Shown: positions 1 to 8,268 of the stretch, piece by piece | Layout: each line of letters opens with the position of its first letter | How positions within the stretch are numbered: position 1 is the first letter of the stretch | Notes under the pieces: model-generated | The model's input: the letters and a program-made list of their open reading frames with translations, nothing else | Databases searched by the model: none | Told to the model about the DNA's origin: nothing | Position numbers and translations under genes: made by a program | Assembly: GCA_902779075.1 (NCBI GenBank) | Contig: CACZAK010000019.1 | Span: 1 to 44,002 of the forward strand | From: an uncultured bacterium | GTDB lineage: Bacteria; Verrucomicrobiota; Kiritimatiellia; RFP12; UBA1067 | Reading direction: 5' to 3' | Length of the DNA stretch: 44,002 nucleotides

Positions 1-1
1 G

Positions 2-1030
2 GCGGTGGCCGCGCTCGCGAAGGGTGGCTTCGTCCTCTACACGGGCCCGAGCGCGAAGAGCGCGAAGTCGCACTTCAAGCCGGTCTACTGGTCCACGGGA
101 CATTTCAGGAGCGCGAACTCCGAACTCTCCACGCTGGGATATTCCATTCGCGCCGACCATCTCGCGCTGCGCGGATTCCCGACCGAGGACTGGGCGGACT
201 GGCAGTGGTACAACCTCGTGGAAGGGGGCGTGAAACACGGTATTGCCGACTTGGTAGGATCGTTCGTCCCGCGTGACCGCGGCGGTCGCGGGGCGACCGC
301 CCTACCGGCTTTTGATCCAATCATCCAGCCCGTTCCAGATCTGCACTATTCCACGCCGATGGGAATGCTCTTCGAGTTGAAGGTGGGAAATGGCCGCCTC
401 ATGGTGTGCGGGCTCAACCTTTCGGACAAGACATTGCCGGAGGTTTGCGCGATTCGTAAGAGTATCCTCTCGTACATGGAGTCGAAAGACTTCAATCCAA
501 CGGCAACCATCGAAATGGAAACATTCAAGGAGGCGTTCGCGCCGCAGGCGGCGTCGTCGAAAGTGCGTCCGGCGCAGTTCCGCGATGCGCCCGTCTACAT
601 CGCGGCGGCGGTGGAGCTGGACGCGGCGGAGCGGAGCGTTGAATGGAAGAAAACGCTCGACTTTGCTGAGATGAAGCAGGGCGGCTACAACGTCTCAGGA
701 AAAGGCCGCTGGGGATCGTGGCGCGACAGCACCGGCTCGTTCTGGCACGGACAGAAGCTCGCCGTGACGCTGACGGACGTGAAGCCCGTCGTCGGGACGC
801 TTTGGGTGCGCTTCCGCGACCCCAACCGTAATAACCGTTCCGGACGCGGTACGTGCGAGGGGCGTCCGTTTACGGTCCCGAAGCACCAGGATGCGAAGGA
901 CGGCATCTGGTGGGCGAAGCTCCCCGTGATGCGCGAGGATTTTCTCGATGGAAAGATAGAGCTTTCATGTCAGGCGACAACCGGTCCGAACCTGATGATC
1001 GACCGCATCGTTCTGACCGAGGACAAGTGA
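2..1030 (+). CDS. C-terminal part of a GH2-like glycoside hydrolase (5' end outside window)
   Basis: The reading frame is open from the first bases, so only the C-terminal ~342 residues are visible. The stretch with YWSTGHF, GYSIRADH, FPTEDWADWQWYNLV and STPMGMLFELKVGNGRLMVCG resembles the C-terminal region of large GH2-type (beta-galactosidase-like) proteins of Bacteroidota and Verrucomicrobiota. The last ~140 residues look like a carbohydrate-binding-type beta-sandwich. The catalytic domain is not in the window, so substrate is unknown. An oddity is the segment RDRGGRGATALP (about residues 92-103 of the visible part): it is encoded by a palindromic repeat that also occurs between genes elsewhere in the window. 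The family assignment is moderate; reading frame and strand are secure. Confidence 0.7.
   Translation, partial: AVAALAKGGFVLYTGPSAKSAKSHFKPVYWSTGHFRSANSELSTLGYSIRADHLALRGFPTEDWADWQWYNLVEGGVKHGIADLVGSFVPRDRGGRGATALPAFDPIIQPVPDLHYSTPMGMLFELKVGNGRLMVCGLNLSDKTLPEVCAIRKSILSYMESKDFNPTATIEMETFKEAFAPQAASSKVRPAQFRDAPVYIAAAVELDAAERSVEWKKTLDFAEMKQGGYNVSGKGRWGSWRDSTGSFWHGQKLAVTLTDVKPVVGTLWVRFRDPNRNNRSGRGTCEGRPFTVPKHQDAKDGIWWAKLPVMREDFLDGKIELSCQATTGPNLMIDRIVLTEDK
281..308 (+). repeat. Palindromic repeat inside the GH2-like gene
   Basis: Arms GGCGGTCGC and GCGACCGCC enclose a GG spacer and are followed by CTACCGG. The same core recurs between genes at 25062, 33175, 36796 and 37784. Here it is translated in frame as part of RDRGGRGATALP, so it was probably inserted without disrupting the gene. 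Confidence 0.85.
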
Positions 1031-1049
1031 GCCATTTGCAAAACCTTTC

Positions 1050-1150
1050 TTGCTTTCGCTATTGGGAGATTGGGAGTTTCGGAGTTAAGGAGAATACTTT
1101 GCAAATTCTCCCATTCTCCAGGACTCCAAAACTCCCAATAGCGAAAGCAA
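1050..1150. repeat. 101-bp inverted-repeat element after the GH2-like gene
   Basis: A perfect 19-bp terminal inverted repeat (1050-1068 and 1132-1150; left arm begins TTGCTTTCGCTATTGGGAG) encloses two imperfect inner arms with an ~8-bp period of the type ATTGGGAG, ATTGGGAG, TTTCGGAG, TTAAGGAG. It starts 20 nt after a stop codon and could fold into a long hairpin. No T-tract follows, so it is not a classic terminator; it may be a MITE-like or REP-like element. A single diverged arm occurs at 38687. Confidence 0.8.
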
Positions 1151-1182
1151 CGATCGGCTGATAGTGGCGGGTGGATTGCTGC

Positions 1183-1211
1183 TTGCGGCGTGGTGGGGCG
1201 TTTGATATAAT
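1183..1211 (+). promoter_or_regulatory. Sigma70-type promoter, TATAAT 7 nt before the start codon
   Basis: TTGCGG (1183-1188), 17-bp spacer, TATAAT (1206-1211) preceded by TGA (extended -10). The ATG at 1219 follows after 7 nt, where transcription would be expected to begin, so the mRNA would be leaderless or nearly so. No Shine-Dalgarno sequence fits between. Confidence 0.7.
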
Positions 1212-1218
1212 CCTCGCT

Positions 1219-4200
1219 ATGGAAAAGAAGATAGTTCTGTTGTTTGCCGCGTTCCTTGCGCAGGTTGCTGTCTCGAACAATCCGCCGGCGCTCACGCCCG
1301 ACGAGCCGAGGGTCCTCAGAGATTGCAGTCTTTGGCTGGACGCCCGTGATGTCGGTAGATATAACCCGGATGGCGAGATGAAGTCAGGATGGAAAACGCG
1401 CTTTGGCCGGGCCATAGTTGATGCCGACAAGCCTTTTCTTCCGCCGATCCTTCGCTCTGACAGAGACGGACTGCCGTACGTTGATTTCGGCAAGTACTCA
1501 AGCGGACGCAACCTCACGCTCAACCCTCGACAGGAAGGAATCCGCACGGCGTTCGTCGTGGTGAAACTTTGTTCGGATCGCTACTGCCACTACCTGTGCG
1601 ACAGCAAGGGCTACGATTTCCACCGTGGCGCGAACGGCGAGTACGCCTCGCGTGAATGGTCCCCGAAGATCGTGCGCATCTGGAACGGCACGAACGAGGT
1701 GTCCGACATCTACGGCGAGTTCCCGCCCACCGGCGTGACGCAGGTGTTCTGCATCGAAACTTCCGCGCCGTGCGCCTGCGACAGCCTTTCCGCCGACCGC
1801 ATCTCGCAGTTTCACGAGCGGAGCGGCGGACGTGAACTGCGCGAGGTAATCCTCTTCAACCGCGTCCTTTCGGACGCGGAGCGGCTTGCTGTCTCGCGCC
1901 ACCTCATCAAGAAATGGGACGTGAAGGAGGTCGCGTCTTCAAATTGCAATGTCTCGAAGGACTGGCAGCTGATCAAGCGCGACATCGACAACTGGAGCAG
2001 GCTGCCCAACAAGAAGACGAACGAGCAGGCGGAGAACATCCAGGCCTGCATCCTCCCCGGCGACACGGCCCCGCTCGTCGTGGCGCTTCGCCGCACGCGC
2101 GCGCTGCTCGACGACCTCTCCGCGTCGGTGGACCTCGCCGCCGAGCGCACGGAGTTCGCAGGTTACACATCGGATGCGTTCGCCGTGTTCGACGAGGAGT
2201 CCCGCGTTGCGCTCTTTATGCGGGTGATGGATCTCAACCGGCGCATCTCGCTCAAGAACCCGCTCCTGAAGGGAATCGACCGCCTCCTCTTCGTCACGCA
2301 CGAGCCATGTGGCTTCAACGAGTGGCGCGATGGTTCGCACATGTGCGACCAATACTACGGTTTCCACGGCACGCAGAACGGAATCTCGCGTGGCGACGGA
2401 CTGTACATCCTCGAAAACCCGTTCTCGGACAAGCCCGTCGCGCGCAACATCCTCGCAGGCAAGGTGATCGAGGAAGGTCCTTGGAAGGGCCAGACCCTCG
2501 ACGGCTGCGCGATCATCTCGCCCGACATCGACTGGGACGGCAAGCGCATCGCATTCGCTGCCGTGAAGAACAACAGCAAGCTTGACAAATGGGAGGATGG
2601 CACGTGCTACCACGTGTTCACGTGCAACATCGACGGCTCGAACCTCCGCCAGCTCACCAGCGGACCGTGGAACGAGTTCGACCCGTGCTGGCTGCCGAAC
2701 GGGAGGATCGTGTTCACCTCCGAAAGGCGCGGCGGATTCGTGAGATGTTCGGGGATGCGTCCCGTGCCGTCGTACACGCTGCACTCGATGTTTGCGGACG
2801 GCACCGACATCGTGCGCCTCTCGCACCACGAGACGAACGAGTGGCACCCCAGCGTGAACAACGACGGCATGATCGTCTACACACGCTGGGACTACGTAGA
2901 CCGCGGCGCCGGCCAGGCGCACCACGCCTGGACGTGCTTCCCCGACGGACGCGACCCGCGCGAGGTGAACGGCAACACGCGCCTTCATGCCAACACGACG
3001 CCGAAGATGGAAATGAACGTGCGCCAGATCCCCGGCTCGCGTAAGTACATCGCCACCGCCACTCCGCACCACGGCTGGGCCGCGGGTTCGCTCATCATGA
3101 TCGACCCGGCCGTGCCGGACGACGGCGAGATGAGCGCCGTGCGGCGCGTCACGCCCGAACAGGCGTTCCCCGAGAGCGAGCAGATCACGGGGAAAAACCG
3201 CCACAGCGGCTCCTACGCGACGGCGTGGCCGCTCAGCGAGAAGTACTTCATCTGCACATACGACGGCGACGCAAACGGCATGTACAACGTGCCGATGCGC
3301 GGCCGCCGCTACGCGATTACGCTGCTGGACGTCTTCGGCAACAAGACGCGTCTCTATTCTCATTCCACGATCTCGTGCCTCGACCCGATACCGCTCATGG
3401 CGCGCAAGATGCCGCCGGTGATTCCGCACAAGACGCTCGAGGGTAGGCCGGAAAAACCGGAAAATCCGGAAATTCCGGTGTTGCCCAAGACGGGCGAGAT
3501 CGGCCTCGTCAACGTCTATGACACGCGCATTCCGTTCCCCACGAACGACGCGATCACGGCCTTGCGCGTGTGGCAGCTCTTCCCGAAGACGAAGCCCGTT
3601 CAGCAGCGCCCGTGGCTCGGCGCGGAGAATCGCCAGACGGGCCGCCAGTGCCTGGGTACGGTGCCGGTGGAGGCGGACGGCAGCGCGTACTTCACGGCCC
3701 CGGTGGGCGTGCCGCTCTTCTTCCAGGCGCTGCGCGCCGACGGCTGTGCCGTGCAGAACATGCGTAGCGACACGTACCTGCATCCCGGTGAGCGGCTTGT
3801 GTGCAGCGGGTGCCACGAGCCGAAGGAGAACGTGCGCCGCACCGCGCTCAAGAGCCTGCCAACCGCGATGCGTCGCGCGCCAAGCGCGATCAAGCCGGGT
3901 CCGGACGGCACCGCGCCGTTCAACTACCGGCGTCTCGTGCAGCCTGTCCTTGACGCGAAGTGCGTCTCCTGCCACGGCGAGAAGCGCGCACCCAAGGCGC
4001 CCGACCTGCGCGCCGGCGACTGGCGCAAGAACAAGTGGGGTTTCTCCACGAGCTGGAACAACCTCGTACACCGCACGAACTACTTCATCCGCGAGATCAT
4101 CGAGGACGGACGCCGTGTGGACTGGGAGTTCTTCGAGCCCGCCTACACCACGCCCGGAAGGAACCTCGCCATCGGCGCACCGCTGAGGAAGATGCTGGAC

Positions 4201-4344
4201 GCCGGCCACCATGGCGTGAAGCTCACGCCCGAGGAGCGCGAGAGGCTGGTAATCTGGATGGACTCCAACGGACAGTACATCGCGCACGACACCGACGCAG
4301 AAGCGCAGCGCGACGGGAAAATTGTCAAACCAATACTTGAATGA
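1219..4344 (+). CDS. Exported LamG + beta-propeller dihaem protein, hydrazine-synthase-alpha-like
   Basis: 1041 aa. The start at 1219 gives a clean signal peptide (MEKKIVLLFAAFLAQVAVS); the frame is open to 1171, but starting there would bury it. Next come a LamG-like fold (about residues 30-235, ending in the typical ILFNRVLSDAERLAVSRHLIKKW), a TolB/WD40-like beta-propeller (about 340-720, e.g. SPDIDWDGKRIAFAA and DPCWLPNGRIVFTSERRGG), and a C-terminal region with two haem c motifs, CSGCH (862-866) and CVSCH (915-919). The propeller plus haem part resembles the 'hydrazine synthase alpha subunit middle domain' family common in Planctomycetes and Verrucomicrobiota, most of which do not make hydrazine. 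The role is probably periplasmic electron transfer or an uncharacterised oxidoreduction; substrate unknown. Monocistronic by spacing, with its own promoter. Confidence 0.8.
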   Translation: MEKKIVLLFAAFLAQVAVSNNPPALTPDEPRVLRDCSLWLDARDVGRYNPDGEMKSGWKTRFGRAIVDADKPFLPPILRSDRDGLPYVDFGKYSSGRNLTLNPRQEGIRTAFVVVKLCSDRYCHYLCDSKGYDFHRGANGEYASREWSPKIVRIWNGTNEVSDIYGEFPPTGVTQVFCIETSAPCACDSLSADRISQFHERSGGRELREVILFNRVLSDAERLAVSRHLIKKWDVKEVASSNCNVSKDWQLIKRDIDNWSRLPNKKTNEQAENIQACILPGDTAPLVVALRRTRALLDDLSASVDLAAERTEFAGYTSDAFAVFDEESRVALFMRVMDLNRRISLKNPLLKGIDRLLFVTHEPCGFNEWRDGSHMCDQYYGFHGTQNGISRGDGLYILENPFSDKPVARNILAGKVIEEGPWKGQTLDGCAIISPDIDWDGKRIAFAAVKNNSKLDKWEDGTCYHVFTCNIDGSNLRQLTSGPWNEFDPCWLPNGRIVFTSERRGGFVRCSGMRPVPSYTLHSMFADGTDIVRLSHHETNEWHPSVNNDGMIVYTRWDYVDRGAGQAHHAWTCFPDGRDPREVNGNTRLHANTTPKMEMNVRQIPGSRKYIATATPHHGWAAGSLIMIDPAVPDDGEMSAVRRVTPEQAFPESEQITGKNRHSGSYATAWPLSEKYFICTYDGDANGMYNVPMRGRRYAITLLDVFGNKTRLYSHSTISCLDPIPLMARKMPPVIPHKTLEGRPEKPENPEIPVLPKTGEIGLVNVYDTRIPFPTNDAITALRVWQLFPKTKPVQQRPWLGAENRQTGRQCLGTVPVEADGSAYFTAPVGVPLFFQALRADGCAVQNMRSDTYLHPGERLVCSGCHEPKENVRRTALKSLPTAMRRAPSAIKPGPDGTAPFNYRRLVQPVLDAKCVSCHGEKRAPKAPDLRAGDWRKNKWGFSTSWNNLVHRTNYFIREIIEDGRRVDWEFFEPAYTTPGRNLAIGAPLRKMLDAGHHGVKLTPEERERLVIWMDSNGQYIAHDTDAEAQRDGKIVKPILE
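3448..3478 (+). repeat. In-frame 9-bp tandem repeat in the dihaem-protein gene
   Basis: Three 9-nt units, CCGGAAAAA, CCGGAAAAT and CCGGAAATT, followed by CCGG, encode a PEKPENPEIP stretch in a linker of the protein. The unit length keeps the frame. Confidence 0.8.
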
Positions 4345-4350
4345 GTTTAG

Positions 4351-4379
4351 TTGATATGCGCGGCGATTTAGTGTATAAT
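4351..4379 (+). promoter_or_regulatory. Promoter of the GH51 operon, leaderless layout
   Basis: TTGATA (4351-4356), 17-bp spacer, TATAAT (4374-4379), then 7 nt to the ATG at 4387. This is a near-consensus sigma70 promoter whose expected start site falls at the start codon. Confidence 0.75.
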
Positions 4380-4386
4380 CTAACGC

Positions 4387-5919
4387 ATGAAAATATCAGC
4401 AAACTTTTTTCTCTGCGGCGCAGTGGCGCTCGGAGTGTCGGCAACAGCGTGCGGCGCGTCGGTTGCGCCTGTCACGAACGCGAAGGCTCTAAAGTACAGC
4501 CCAATGATATTTGGGCACTTCATCGAGCACTTCGACACGCAGGTCTACGGCGGACTCTTCTGGCCGGGGCACAGGCTCTCGGATGAAGATGGTTTCCGCA
4601 AGGACGTGATCGAGGCCCTGCGCGAGATCAAGTGTCCGATCGTGCGCTGGCCGGGCGGGTGCTATGTCTCGGACTACCACTGGAAGGCCGGCGTGGGCCC
4701 GAACCGCCAGCCGATGTGGAACAAGGCGTGGGCGGTGGAGGATCCCAACACCTTCGGCACAGACGAGTACGTGAAGTGGTGCCGCAAGGTGGGCTGCGAA
4801 CCGTACATCTGCACGAACGCCGGCACGGGCAGCGAAGAGGAGATGAGCGACTGGGTGGAGTATTGCAACCTCAACAGCGGCAAGTGGGGACGCCAGCGCA
4901 TCGCGAACGGCTACCCGAAGCCGCACGACGTCATCTACTGGAGCGTGGGCAACGAGAACTGGGGCGGACACGAAATCGGCGCGAAGACCGTCCAGCAGTG
5001 GGGACCGCTCGTGCGCGAAAGCGCAAAGATGATGCGCGGAACCGACCGACGCATCAAGCTGCTCGCCGCAGCCCTGCCGGACGAAGGATGGACGCTTCCG
5101 CTGCTCAAGTCTGCGGGCTATCTTCTCGACTACGTCAGCATACACGGTTACTACGTGTCGGGCAAAGGCGACACGCCCTACCTCGCGTGCATGATGCGCA
5201 CAGAGCGCCCCGAAGCCAGGATCCAGCGGACCATCAAGATTTTGGAAAAGGCCGGGTTCGGCGGCGGAAAGATCGCCATCGCCTTCGACGAGTGGAACCT
5301 GCGCGGCTGGTACCATCCAGGCCTCGGCAACTTCAAGCGCGGCGCGGTGATGGACTACGCGGCCCGTCGCCAGAACGATGTGGCCTCGTACTACACGATG
5401 GCGGACGCGCTCTTCTCCGCGTGCTTCATCAACACTTGCCTCCGCCACTGCGACATCGTGAAGATGGCGAACTTCTCGCCGGTGGTGAACACGCGCGGCG
5501 CGGTGTTCGTGCACGACAAGGGCATCGTGAAGCGCACGTCCTACCACGTGTTCTGGATGTACACGCATCTCCTCGAGGCAAACGTCGCGCCCGTGAAGGT
5601 GGACTGTGAGGCGCTTACGGACGGCAAGGCGAGCGTGCCGGTGCTCGATGCCGTGCTTACGGTATCTGATGACGGAAAGCGCCGCGTCCTCGCGGTCGTC
5701 AACAAGTCACCGGATAAGGCGGTGCCGCTCGATGTGTCGGCACTTACGGCGGGCGCGTGGCGCCCGCCCTACCAGGCGACGGTTCTTGCCGGCGCGTCGC
5801 CGAACGACTACAACGACATCGGCGCGGAGAACCGCGTCGTGCCCGTCAAGACGACTTACGATGTGAAGGACGGCAAGGTCACGCTTCCGCCGCACTCGCT
5901 CAGCTGCATCGTGCTGTAA
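4387..5919 (+). CDS. GH51 alpha-L-arabinofuranosidase, exported
   Basis: 510 aa, the usual size for GH51. An N-terminal signal peptide (MKISANFFLCGAVALGVSATACGAS) is followed by a (beta/alpha)8 barrel with the family signatures FGHFIEHF, VRWPGGCYVSDYHW, the acid/base glutamate in SVGNENWG (E190) and the nucleophile in FDEWN (E302), then a C-terminal beta-sandwich. The enzyme removes terminal alpha-L-arabinofuranosyl residues from arabinan, arabinoxylan or arabinogalactan by a retaining mechanism, here probably in the periplasm or at the surface. The start 7 nt after TATAAT is supported by the signal peptide that begins there. It heads an apparent operon with the xylose-isomerase-like and acetyltransferase-like genes and shares an arabinose theme with the GH127 downstream. 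Confidence 0.9.
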   Translation: MKISANFFLCGAVALGVSATACGASVAPVTNAKALKYSPMIFGHFIEHFDTQVYGGLFWPGHRLSDEDGFRKDVIEALREIKCPIVRWPGGCYVSDYHWKAGVGPNRQPMWNKAWAVEDPNTFGTDEYVKWCRKVGCEPYICTNAGTGSEEEMSDWVEYCNLNSGKWGRQRIANGYPKPHDVIYWSVGNENWGGHEIGAKTVQQWGPLVRESAKMMRGTDRRIKLLAAALPDEGWTLPLLKSAGYLLDYVSIHGYYVSGKGDTPYLACMMRTERPEARIQRTIKILEKAGFGGGKIAIAFDEWNLRGWYHPGLGNFKRGAVMDYAARRQNDVASYYTMADALFSACFINTCLRHCDIVKMANFSPVVNTRGAVFVHDKGIVKRTSYHVFWMYTHLLEANVAPVKVDCEALTDGKASVPVLDAVLTVSDDGKRRVLAVVNKSPDKAVPLDVSALTAGAWRPPYQATVLAGASPNDYNDIGAENRVVPVKTTYDVKDGKVTLPPHSLSCIVL

Positions 5920-5959
5920 GGGAACAGCCAGCATTGAAAACCCCAAAAAAGGAGATAAC

Positions 5960-7057
5960 ATGTACGACAAACTCTGCGTAAACGCCCGTTCGATGCCGTT
6001 CTGGTGCGTCGCCAACCCGCTGGGGGATCCGTTTGGCGGATCCGTCCAGCCCAAGCCCGACTCGCTCGACGTGGCGAAGATGCTCGCCAAGGCGTGCAAG
6101 GAAGGCCTCATCGAGATGACCAGCACGCACGACGACGACCTCGTGCCGTGGGATCCGGAGCATCCCGAGGACGACCTCAACCCGAAGAGCGAAGTGTACA
6201 AGAAGCTCCGCGAGATCAAGAAGATCCTCCGCGACGGCGGTCTGAAGGTGAACATGGTGACGTGTTCCCTGCACGGCAACAAGATCTTCCGTGCCGGCGG
6301 CCTCACGAACCCCGACCCGAAGATTCGCGCGCTTGCCGCAAAGAAGGTTGAGCGCACGCTGCGCATCGGCAACCTCCTCGGCGCGAAGCACTACACCTAC
6401 TGGGTTGCGCGCGACGGTTTCGAGGTGTACGCGAAGACCGATTTCGCGCATGTCTACGACTGGTTGGCGGACGGCCTCAACCACGTGACGGACTACATCG
6501 CGAAGATGAAGTTCACGAACTACAAGGGCGCCACCGTGGAGCCGAAGCCGAACGAGCCGCGCGGCGCGATGTTCCTGCCCACGAGCGGACACGCCGTCGG
6601 GTTCATCATGACGCGCCTCAAGAAGCCGGAATTCTGGGGCGTGAACCCGGAGCTTCTCCAGCACGAGGGCATGACGCTCCTCAACTCCGTCCTGACGGTC
6701 TCCTACCTCTGCGCCACTAAGAAGATGAAGTTCCTGCACTTTGGCTCGCAGATCAAGGGGCAGTTCGACGACGACTTCCCGCCGCTCGTCGGCCCCGAGG
6801 GACTCAAGGAGACGGTGTGGATGTTCAAGGCTCTCGCCGACTGCGGCTGGAAGGGCGTTGTGGAGTTCGACTGCCATACGATGCGCTCCGAAGGCTCGCC
6901 AGAGAACAGCGCGGACGCGCAGTGGCGCTTCATCAAGAACTGCTCGGCGGCCGTGGACATCTGCGTGGAGCTCGCCTCGCGCCTGAAGCCCGCGAAGAAG
7001 GGCCTTAACGACACAGAAGCCGAACTTGCCGCCATTAGGCAGCTCTGCAAGGCCTGA
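5960..7057 (+). CDS. Xylose-isomerase-like TIM-barrel protein
   Basis: 365 aa, no signal peptide, AAGGAG Shine-Dalgarno before the ATG. It follows the shorter (class I, actinobacterial-type) xylose isomerase pattern: STHDDDLVPWD (H57, D60), EPKPNEPRG (E194, K196), NPELLQHEG (E231, H235), FDDDF (D270, D272) and VEFDCH (D304), matching His54/Asp57, Glu181/Lys183, Glu217/His220, Asp255/Asp257 and Asp287 of classical XylA. The metal ligand equivalent to Asp245 seems absent: the stretch reads LHFGSQ instead of HIDLN. The expected reaction is aldose-ketose isomerisation in the cytoplasm, but that change and the arabinose/fucose/galactose setting leave the sugar open. It lies 40 nt after GH51 and 8 nt before the next gene. 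Confidence 0.8.
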   Translation: MYDKLCVNARSMPFWCVANPLGDPFGGSVQPKPDSLDVAKMLAKACKEGLIEMTSTHDDDLVPWDPEHPEDDLNPKSEVYKKLREIKKILRDGGLKVNMVTCSLHGNKIFRAGGLTNPDPKIRALAAKKVERTLRIGNLLGAKHYTYWVARDGFEVYAKTDFAHVYDWLADGLNHVTDYIAKMKFTNYKGATVEPKPNEPRGAMFLPTSGHAVGFIMTRLKKPEFWGVNPELLQHEGMTLLNSVLTVSYLCATKKMKFLHFGSQIKGQFDDDFPPLVGPEGLKETVWMFKALADCGWKGVVEFDCHTMRSEGSPENSADAQWRFIKNCSAAVDICVELASRLKPAKKGLNDTEAELAAIRQLCKA

Positions 7058-7065
7058 TACACGCG

Positions 7066-8178
7066 ATGGACAAGGTGAAAGAAGGTAGGCTCAGGTCGCT
7101 TGACGCCCTGCGCGGATTCGACATGCTGTTCATTTGCGGTCTGTCCGGGCTGATCGTCAAGATCTGCACGCTGTATGGCTCGCCCACGGGATGGCTCGCA
7201 ACGCAGATGAAGCACGTGGCGTGGGACGGGTTCGCCCACCACGACACGATCTTCCCCCTGTTCCTCTTCATCGCCGGCGTCACGTTCCCGTTCTCGCTGG
7301 CGAGGCAGCAAGCGGACGGACGGAGTACGTGGAAGATATGGCTGAGGACGCTGAGGCGCGGGCTAGTGCTCGTCCTGCTCGGGATGGTGTACAACGGACT
7401 GCTCAAGTTCGACTTTGCCCACCTCAGGGTCTTCAGCGTCCTCGGGAGAATCGGTCTCGCGTGGATGTTGGCGTCGTGGATCTGGATGTTCTTCGGTACG
7501 CGCATGCGCATTGCGTGGCTGGTGGCGATTCTTCTCGGCGCCGGCGCTCTCTCCGCGTATTTGGTGGCACCGGACTTCCCCGACGCGTCGCCGTTCACGA
7601 AGAATGGCAACATCGCCTGCTGGTTCGACAGGACGTATTTCGCGAAACATTCCTACTCGAAGTTGTATGACCCGGAGGGACTGCTCTGCACGATTCCGGC
7701 AATTGCGACGGCGCTCCTCGGCATGTTTGCAGGTGCGTTCATCCGCTGGGAGCGCGAGGGCCTGACGGGGAACAAAAAGACGCTGTGCCTGTTCGGCGCC
7801 GCAGCCGTGCTGGGTGTCGCCGCGTATACGTGGGGACGCGTCCTGCCCATAAACAAGTCTCTGTGGTCCAGCACCTTCGTGCTTGCCGCAGGGTCGTACT
7901 CCTTCGCCGTGCTCGCGCTGTTCTACTGGATGGCGGACGTCATGGGATGGTACCGCGGGATGTTCTTCTTCGAGGTGGTGGGGCTTAACTCCATCACGAT
8001 CTACATGGCCCAGAGGCTCATCGACTTCGACCGTGCGAACAAGTTCCTCTTCAGCGGAGTGGCCTCGCTGTTTCCCTCGAAGGAGGCTTCAGCCGTAGTG
8101 CTTGCGGCGGGGTACGTGGCCGTCGTGTGGCTTTTCCTCTACTTCCTTCACCGCCACAAGGTGTATTTGAAGGTGTAG
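7066..8178 (+). CDS. Multi-pass membrane protein, HGSNAT/YeiB-like acyltransferase family
   Basis: 370 aa with about ten hydrophobic segments. The N-terminal RLRSLDALRGFDML and the HHDTIFPLFLFIAGVTFPFSLARQ region are characteristic of bacterial relatives of heparan-alpha-glucosaminide N-acetyltransferase (DUF5009 and neighbouring families). Such proteins are thought to move an acyl group across the inner membrane onto a sugar acceptor; most bacterial members are uncharacterised. The start lies 8 nt after the xylose-isomerase-like stop, so the two are co-transcribed. A role in acetylating released sugars or envelope glycans is inference. Confidence 0.75.
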   Translation: MDKVKEGRLRSLDALRGFDMLFICGLSGLIVKICTLYGSPTGWLATQMKHVAWDGFAHHDTIFPLFLFIAGVTFPFSLARQQADGRSTWKIWLRTLRRGLVLVLLGMVYNGLLKFDFAHLRVFSVLGRIGLAWMLASWIWMFFGTRMRIAWLVAILLGAGALSAYLVAPDFPDASPFTKNGNIACWFDRTYFAKHSYSKLYDPEGLLCTIPAIATALLGMFAGAFIRWEREGLTGNKKTLCLFGAAAVLGVAAYTWGRVLPINKSLWSSTFVLAAGSYSFAVLALFYWMADVMGWYRGMFFFEVVGLNSITIYMAQRLIDFDRANKFLFSGVASLFPSKEASAVVLAAGYVAVVWLFLYFLHRHKVYLKV

Positions 8179-8204
8179 ACAAATGACAGTCAGTCCAACG
8201 CTGT

Positions 8205-8233
8205 TTGACGAGAGAGACAGAAAAACCTAAAAC
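8205..8233 (+). promoter_or_regulatory. Candidate promoter for the ThuA-to-GH127 operon
   Basis: TTGACG (8205-8210), 17-bp spacer, TAAAAC (8228-8233). The expected start near 8240 gives a ~29-nt leader. The -10 is weak (4 of 6). The 14-mer AACAATTTCAAACC (8231-8244) recurs just upstream of the second giant gene (39411-39424). Confidence 0.5.
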
Positions 8234-8268
8234 AATTTCAAACCCTAAAGGAAAGTAGGTCAACAAGT

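Noticed and set aside
853..1161. Plus-strand frame overlapping the GH2-like gene end and the inverted repeat
   Set aside because: It is in another frame of a real gene and its tail is the repeat itself.
1939..4287. Minus-strand open frame of ~780 codons opposite the dihaem-protein gene
   Set aside because: Antisense shadow; the plus strand has a signal peptide, CXXCH motifs and a promoter.
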